Assembly: GCA_027624955.1 (NCBI GenBank)
Contig: JAQBTG010000005.1
Span: 51,149 to 115,148, forward strand
Reading direction: 5' to 3'
From: Pseudomonadota bacterium
Lineage (GTDB): Bacteria; Pseudomonadota; Alphaproteobacteria; UBA828
DNA length: 64,000 nucleotides
Part shown: positions 59,198-64,000 of the stretch, piece by piece
How positions within the stretch are numbered: position 1 is the first letter of the stretch
Layout: the number at the start of each line of letters is the position of its first letter
Made by a program: the position numbers and the translations under genes
Notes under the pieces: generated by a model
Database searches by the model: none
Told to the model about the DNA's origin: nothing
The model's input: only the letters and a program-made list of their open reading frames with translations

Positions 59198-61489
59198 TTA
59201 TAACGTCAATTCAATGGCGCGCATCACGGGATCGCGCTCGACGGCGATCTCGTTATCGATCTGGCTACCGCACGCCGGGCAGTAGAAAAGGCGGAAGGCG
59301 ACGGCGTCATCGACAAAATCGAACGGGTCGCCGACCAACGGATTGGACGCCGAAACCGGAAGATCTTCGCGCAGGCAAACATCCTTGTAATTATCGGCAA
59401 GCGGCCCGAGGTCGGCGGCGCAATGGGCGCAGGCCCAGTGCGCGGCGTCGGAAGTGCCGTAAACCGCAAGATTATCGCCAGCCGCTAGAGAAACTTCGCC
59501 GCTATGAATCTCTCTCGGGGCATGGCCGTTGCCAAGACGTGTAAGCCGCGCCGCGCGAATTTGTTCGCGGTTTTTCGCCGTCGCCGCAACATCGACGTGC
59601 TCGTCCGCGTCCAGCACCGCACCGAAAATATCGCGCGCCGCCGCGGGCGTAATATTGAGATGCTCAAGGTCATGCGCGATGCGCTCGGGATCGCGCAATA
59701 AGGGATCGCCGAAGCCGCCGCCGCCCGACCAGCGCACGGCGTAAACATCCGCCGCGTTTTGTACGAAATTCTCTTGCCGCAATTGCAGCAGTATCGACTC
59801 GCCGTTGACCTCGGACGCGTCCTCGACCATGTGCGAATCAGCCAGGCGTTCGAGAATGTCGCTGTTGCGGACGAACGTGTAGGCATTGGTGGTCGACGGG
59901 TAGCCGCCCATCATGCCGGTCGACGTGGGGATGGCATTGCCCGATGACAGCGTGTCCTGAACGATATGGTCGGTATTGTGCGGGATGAAGCAGCTTTCCG
60001 CCGACAAGCCGCCGCGGAATTTTCCCGCGCCGCCCGAATCCGGCAGTTCCTTGCGATAGAGAAAGAGCAGCGGAAACAATTGCTCGTTATGCTCGACATT
60101 AGGCAACTGGCCGATCGGCGTGCGCGCCTGGCCGCCGGTGTTGATGCCGTCGCCTTGCGCAAAGGCGCCGATCGAGCCACCGATGGGGTCGATCAGCAGA
60201 TAACCGTAGCGTTCGCCCCACTGGTCGATGCCGCGGAAGATCGTCGTCGGCCATTGGCTGGTGCCGCCGATGCCCATGATGTCCTGACGCAATTCTTCAT
60301 CGGAATAGAGCATCTTGGAGATGATGTTGTAGGCCGGGTAGAGCGAGATCTCCATCGACTGGGTCGGCGCGGTGGAAACCGACGCTGGAAAATTAGCGCA
60401 ATTAAGTGTGCCCGGGACGGGATCGAATTCGATATGGCGGAGCGCGCCGCCAACGGCGAAATACTGGTCCCAACTCAAAAGCTCGTTGATGGCAACCATC
60501 ACCGAGCCGCGCCAGCCTGAATAGGTCGCGTTCATCGCGCCGTCTTGGGGCGCAGTGCCTTCATTATCGAAGATCAGCTTGTCGCCCTTTTTCTGTAGTG
60601 CAATCTGCACACGGTGAGTGCGCCGATCGCCCGGGCGGCAGGCTTCGATATAGGTCCGGTCGCGCCACACGCCGTCGGGAATTTTCTTCAGCTTGGCAAG
60701 AAATGCCGCTTCAGAATTATCGATCACTTTCTTCATCACCGTCTTCACGGTTTTGGCGCCGTAGCGGGTGATGAGCTGTTCCATGCGCGCCTTAGCCGTC
60801 ATGTTGCCGGCTAACTGGGCGCGGAAATCGAGCGCCACCATATCGGGCTTGCGTGACGAGCGCAGGTAAAGCGCCTCGATATCTCTCCTGACCACGTTGT
60901 TCTCGACGATCTTGACCGGTGGAATCAGGATGCCTTCGTCAAATGCGCTTTCCGCCGACGGGCAGAAGCTGCCCGGCGTGATGCCACCGATGTCATATTG
61001 ATGCAGGCAGTTGGTGATCCAACAAAACAGCTCACCCTCATGAAACACCGGGCAGATCAGCATCACGTCCATTTGATGCGCCGCGCCGACCCACGGGTCG
61101 TTGGCGAGGAACATATCGCCCGCTTTGATGCCGGGATTATCGGAACGGTATTCCAATATCCACTTTACCTGTGTATCGGTGACGCCCGACATGTACTGCA
61201 TATACGGGCCGAAATAGACGAACTCCGCGTCCTCGGTGAGGATCGAGGGATTGAGGTCGAGCGCGAACATCGCTACCGGAGAACCCGAGATGCGCTGGAT
61301 CGTTGCGCCATGCTCTTCGTTGATGTTCCACAGATTGTGGCGGATCACTTCATAGGTGATTGGGTCCACGGTTTCGTCCCAGTCGCGATGAAGCTTCAGA
61401 CTGGGCGAAATGTTGAGTTCCTTCGGCGGCACATACGGATTGTCGATCCCGTCGAATGCGACGTCGGTAATCTGGCTGATGCGTGGCAT
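59198..61489 (-). CDS. HyuB-type subunit with a C-terminal cysteine-rich domain
   Basis: 763 aa. Residues ~25-600 form the hydantoinase B / N-methylhydantoinase beta chain (DPITYEVIRHNLWNINEEHG, AGDMFLANDPWVGAAHQMD, GGTSQWPTTIFRG, FRGGLSAE). After ~670 there is an added domain with ACAHC and CPACG pairs and a central DVC, resembling the zinc-binding gamma subunit of acetone/acetophenone carboxylases. That fits the ATP-dependent carboxylase branch of this superfamily as well as hydantoin hydrolases. 33 nt after HyuA; they form a complex. Confidence 0.88.
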   Translation of the reverse strand: MPRISQITDVAFDGIDNPYVPPKELNISPSLKLHRDWDETVDPITYEVIRHNLWNINEEHGATIQRISGSPVAMFALDLNPSILTEDAEFVYFGPYMQYMSGVTDTQVKWILEYRSDNPGIKAGDMFLANDPWVGAAHQMDVMLICPVFHEGELFCWITNCLHQYDIGGITPGSFCPSAESAFDEGILIPPVKIVENNVVRRDIEALYLRSSRKPDMVALDFRAQLAGNMTAKARMEQLITRYGAKTVKTVMKKVIDNSEAAFLAKLKKIPDGVWRDRTYIEACRPGDRRTHRVQIALQKKGDKLIFDNEGTAPQDGAMNATYSGWRGSVMVAINELLSWDQYFAVGGALRHIEFDPVPGTLNCANFPASVSTAPTQSMEISLYPAYNIISKMLYSDEELRQDIMGIGGTSQWPTTIFRGIDQWGERYGYLLIDPIGGSIGAFAQGDGINTGGQARTPIGQLPNVEHNEQLFPLLFLYRKELPDSGGAGKFRGGLSAESCFIPHNTDHIVQDTLSSGNAIPTSTGMMGGYPSTTNAYTFVRNSDILERLADSHMVEDASEVNGESILLQLRQENFVQNAADVYAVRWSGGGGFGDPLLRDPERIAHDLEHLNITPAAARDIFGAVLDADEHVDVAATAKNREQIRAARLTRLGNGHAPREIHSGEVSLAAGDNLAVYGTSDAAHWACAHCAADLGPLADNYKDVCLREDLPVSASNPLVGDPFDFVDDAVAFRLFYCPACGSQIDNEIAVERDPVMRAIELTL

Positions 61490-61522
61490 GGTTCGCCCTT
61501 CCGTATGCTTTATGTCGTGGTA

Positions 61523-63634
61523 TTAATTCGCGGCTTCGAGCGTGAGTTCGATATTTCCGAATTCGTCTACCAACAAGATTTGACCCGGATGTACGACCAC
61601 AGTGGTGTCGGCTGTCTCGACGATGGCGGGACCGGGCACGCTGTTGCCAGGCACCAGTTTTTCGCCTTCGAACACCGGCGTTTCCATCGTCTCGCCCGGC
61701 TCCGACCAATAGACCGGGCGCGCTGGGCGCTTCGCCTTCGGGTCGATGATGTCGCTCAATGTTTCGCTTCGGGTAAGGCGGGGTTTCAAAGTTTCGGCCG
61801 CCGCGCGGCAGCGATAAGTCACGATCTCTAGCTGTGCGCCAGGCAGCGAAGCCCCTTGACCGTAAAGCCGCTCATATTGCGCAACGAAGGCGTCATGCAG
61901 GCCTGGCAAATCACTTTCCGCCAATTCAGCGCCGCTGAATTCGACCTCGACTTCGTTGATTTGGCCTTTGTGGCGCATATCGAGGGAGAGGCGTAAATGC
62001 CGCTGCTCCGGCGGGATGTCGTCTGCCGCCAGTTCCGTCTCGGCATGGTTTTTCAATTCATTTAGCAGGCCATTCACGATGGCCACGTCGAAGGGTGAGC
62101 GCATCATGTTGACGCGCTCATGCACATGCAGCACATCCGCCGCCGCGGCACCGAAGGCGCACCAGACCGACGCGGTTTCGCGTTGCGGCACGATGACTTT
62201 GGCGACGCCGAGTTCGCGCGCGAACACGCCGGCATGGACCGGCCCGGCGCCGCCGAACGCGAACAGCACGAAGTCGCGCGGATCGAAGCCCTTTTGGATT
62301 GTTACCTTGCGGATCAAGTCGGCCATCTGGAATTCGGCAATTTTGACAATGCCGGCAGCGGTCTCCTGCAGGTTGAGACCAAGCGGCTCGGCAATTTTCC
62401 GCAGCGCCGCTTCTGCGGCGGCGCGATCAAGCCGCATCGTGCCGCCGGCGAAGTTCTCACCATCGAGATAGCCCAATATCAAGTCAGCATCCGTTACGGT
62501 GGCTATCTCGCCGCCGAGCCCATAGCAGGCCGGGCCCGGGTCTGCGCCGGCGCTTTCCGGGCCGACGCGCAACATGCCACTGGTTTCGTCAATCCAGGCC
62601 TTGGAGCCACCGCCGGCGCCAATAGTCTGAATATCCACCTTTGACAGGTAGTAGGCGTACTGATGCACCAAGCTGGTATAGGAAAACGCCGGCTTGCCAT
62701 CATGGATGATGCCGACATCGAAGGAGGTGCCGCCCATATCGGTGGTAATGATATTTTTATAGCCCATCAGGCTGCCGGCATATTGCGAGCCGGTGACGCC
62801 TGCCACGGGGCCGGAATCGAGGGTGAGCAGCGGTGCCGCCATGGCGCGATCGACCGAGATGGTGCCGCCGGCGCATTGGGTGATTTGCAGCGGCTGATGA
62901 TAGCCTAGTTTTTTCACGTCGCGCGCCACGCCGGCCAGATAGCCGGTGGTCAACGGGCCGATATAGGCGTTCAGCGCTACTGCCGCAGTGCGCTCATACT
63001 CGCCCCATTTTGGCACCAGCTCATACGAGGTGGTGACGAACATATCGGGCGCAATATCGCCGATCATCTCCTTCACCCGCGCTTCGTGCTTGGGTTCGAG
63101 GAACGACCACAAGAAACAGACAGCGATGGCTTCGACGTCCTTTTCCAGCAGCCGCCGAATGGCGGCCTCGGCCTCTTCTTCATTGAGCTCGACGATCACC
63201 TTGCCGAAGCAATCGACGCGTTCCGAAACCCCTTCGATCAAGCGCTTGGGCACGATGGGGTCGGGTTTCCGGCTTTCCGGGAAATGTACCACCAGGCGGA
63301 TATCGTGGCCGGTGAGGCCGCGCGACCCGCGCATGATATGGATCACGTCATTATGCCCGCGGGTGGTGATCAGGCCGACGCGGGCGCCGCGCTTTTGGAT
63401 GATGGCATTGGTGCCGACCGTGGTGCCATGGCTCAACATAGCGATCTCGGCACACAGCGTGTCCAGCCCGAGGCCGAGCTTGGCGGCGGCGGCTTTCAGC
63501 GCATCTTGCACACCTTTTGCAAAATCATGCGGCGTCGAGGGCGACTTGGCAGTGGTTACAACGCCATCGCCATCGACGATGACGCAATCGGTGAATGTGC
63601 CGCCGATATCAATACCGCAAAGATAGGTTGCCAT
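61523..63634 (-). CDS. HyuA-type subunit (hydantoinase A / carboxylase)
   Basis: 703 aa with the ASKHA actin-like ATPase fold of hydantoinase A: GIDIGGTFTDCVIVD at the N-terminus, LSHGTTVGTNAIIQKRGA, ITTDMGGTSFDVGII and FAFGGAGPVHAGVFAREL. Uses ATP to activate a carbonyl or cyclic amide substrate for the HyuB partner. AAAGGGG ribosome site before ATG 63634. Relatives act on hydantoins, 5-oxoproline, acetone or acetophenone; the gamma-like tail on HyuB here slightly favours a carboxylase, not proven. Confidence 0.93.
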   Translation of the reverse strand: MATYLCGIDIGGTFTDCVIVDGDGVVTTAKSPSTPHDFAKGVQDALKAAAAKLGLGLDTLCAEIAMLSHGTTVGTNAIIQKRGARVGLITTRGHNDVIHIMRGSRGLTGHDIRLVVHFPESRKPDPIVPKRLIEGVSERVDCFGKVIVELNEEEAEAAIRRLLEKDVEAIAVCFLWSFLEPKHEARVKEMIGDIAPDMFVTTSYELVPKWGEYERTAAVALNAYIGPLTTGYLAGVARDVKKLGYHQPLQITQCAGGTISVDRAMAAPLLTLDSGPVAGVTGSQYAGSLMGYKNIITTDMGGTSFDVGIIHDGKPAFSYTSLVHQYAYYLSKVDIQTIGAGGGSKAWIDETSGMLRVGPESAGADPGPACYGLGGEIATVTDADLILGYLDGENFAGGTMRLDRAAAEAALRKIAEPLGLNLQETAAGIVKIAEFQMADLIRKVTIQKGFDPRDFVLFAFGGAGPVHAGVFARELGVAKVIVPQRETASVWCAFGAAAADVLHVHERVNMMRSPFDVAIVNGLLNELKNHAETELAADDIPPEQRHLRLSLDMRHKGQINEVEVEFSGAELAESDLPGLHDAFVAQYERLYGQGASLPGAQLEIVTYRCRAAAETLKPRLTRSETLSDIIDPKAKRPARPVYWSEPGETMETPVFEGEKLVPGNSVPGPAIVETADTTVVVHPGQILLVDEFGNIELTLEAAN

Positions 63635-63738
63635 GCGGCGCCCCTTTCGCTGGGTTGTTGTTATGGTCTCAGAGTCGCCCTGGCGGCGACGCCTTTTCTT
63701 GCCTCATGGGTGTGCTCTTGTCGAGCGCGCATTTGGCG

Positions 63739-64000
63739 TCAGCCTTCTGTAGAAATTCGGTTCGTCGATTGCCGCGCGCTCATCTTTTCGACCATGCGCG
63801 CCTGTGCTTCCGGGCTGCCGTCATGGAATGTGCCAAACCAGCGGTCGGCGGGGAACAGCGTGTTGCCGTAATTGCATTCGAAATGACGGTGATGCAGATA
63901 GTGGAAGAAGTCGCTCGGGAACTGAATCCCGCCTTTGACGACGATTTTGTCGAACCCGATATGGCCGACCCCCGACATCAGAGCGGCGACCTGCAGTGTG
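63739..64000 (-). CDS. Sterol desaturase / fatty acid hydroxylase family protein (3' end, cut by window)
   Basis: Only the C-terminal ~87 residues lie in the window; the frame stays open to position 64000. HYLHHRHFECNYG contains a HxxHH di-iron box and NTLFPADRWFGTFHDG is the typical end of the fatty acid hydroxylase superfamily, integral membrane oxygenases acting on lipids or sterols. Same strand as HyuA, 104 nt upstream of it, so it may or may not be in the same transcript. Confidence 0.85.
   Translation of the reverse strand, partial: TLQVAALMSGVGHIGFDKIVVKGGIQFPSDFFHYLHHRHFECNYGNTLFPADRWFGTFHDGSPEAQARMVEKMSARQSTNRISTEG

Noticed and set aside
1..64000. tRNA, rRNA, CRISPR arrays, insertion sequences, prophage genes
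   Set aside because: None seen in the intergenic spaces or the frames; spacers are short and no terminal inverted repeats flanking a transposase-like frame were found.

Overview
The window is GC-rich, densely coded bacterial chromosome, most likely from an alphaproteobacterium (Rhodospirillales-like). The grounds are the codon and base composition, the many ATGA/TAATG gene overlaps, a zf-CHCC complex I accessory protein, a deo operon carrying an ALDH16 enzyme, and a three-gene glutamate-synthase-like set of the rhizobial glxBCD/mgs type. I see no tRNA, rRNA, CRISPR, transposase, integrase or phage genes. The only replication gene is polA. The assignment to a group is inference.

0.2-12.2 kb (minus strand): a ten-gene nucleoside uptake and catabolism operon. 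A BMP-type binding protein is followed by a strong intercistronic stem-loop, a double-NBD ATPase and two permeases. Then come cytidine deaminase, purine nucleoside phosphorylase, deoC, a two-domain ALDH16 aldehyde dehydrogenase, deoA and deoB. Together they can import nucleosides, release bases, convert (deoxy)ribose-1-P to the 5-phosphate, split deoxyribose-5-P and probably oxidise the acetaldehyde.

12.5-27.5 kb: mixed genes. These are an LLM-class flavin enzyme, aspartate dehydrogenase, a PqiA-like membrane protein, a PuuE-type deacetylase, a GFA protein, DNA polymerase I, an HcaT-like MFS protein, zf-CHCC, an ABC ATPase without a visible permease, an MBL hydrolase, glycerol-3-P dehydrogenase, a DHA2 exporter and a LarA-type nickel racemase homologue.

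27.5-33 kb (minus): a glutamate-synthase-like trio made of a class II amidotransferase, a GXGXG-FMN barrel fusion, and a GltD-like oxidoreductase fused to a second barrel that has lost the Fe-S cysteines. A 9-bp-arm dyad lies just upstream.

33.1-47.8 kb: a candidate catabolic island. It holds SDRs, a small barrel-like protein, an alpha/beta hydrolase, an AtzG-like/amidase pair, an M20 homologue with two altered metal ligands, an MBL hydrolase, a complete urea/amide/branched-chain-type ABC importer, a PhyH dioxygenase, an unrecognised 103-aa protein and an unrecognised protein with a clear internal duplication. I infer uptake and stepwise hydrolysis or oxidation of an amide- or urea-like substrate; this is the best candidate for an undescribed pathway.

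47.8-64 kb: a fused CydDC-like exporter, an OsmC protein, an FAD oxidoreductase whose only sensible start is ATT, DUF1272 and YciI proteins, a MhpD-like hydratase, a methyltransferase, two lipoproteins, a class III aminotransferase, a HyuA/HyuB pair (HyuB with an extra cysteine-rich C-terminal domain) and the 3' end of a sterol-desaturase-family gene cut by the window edge.
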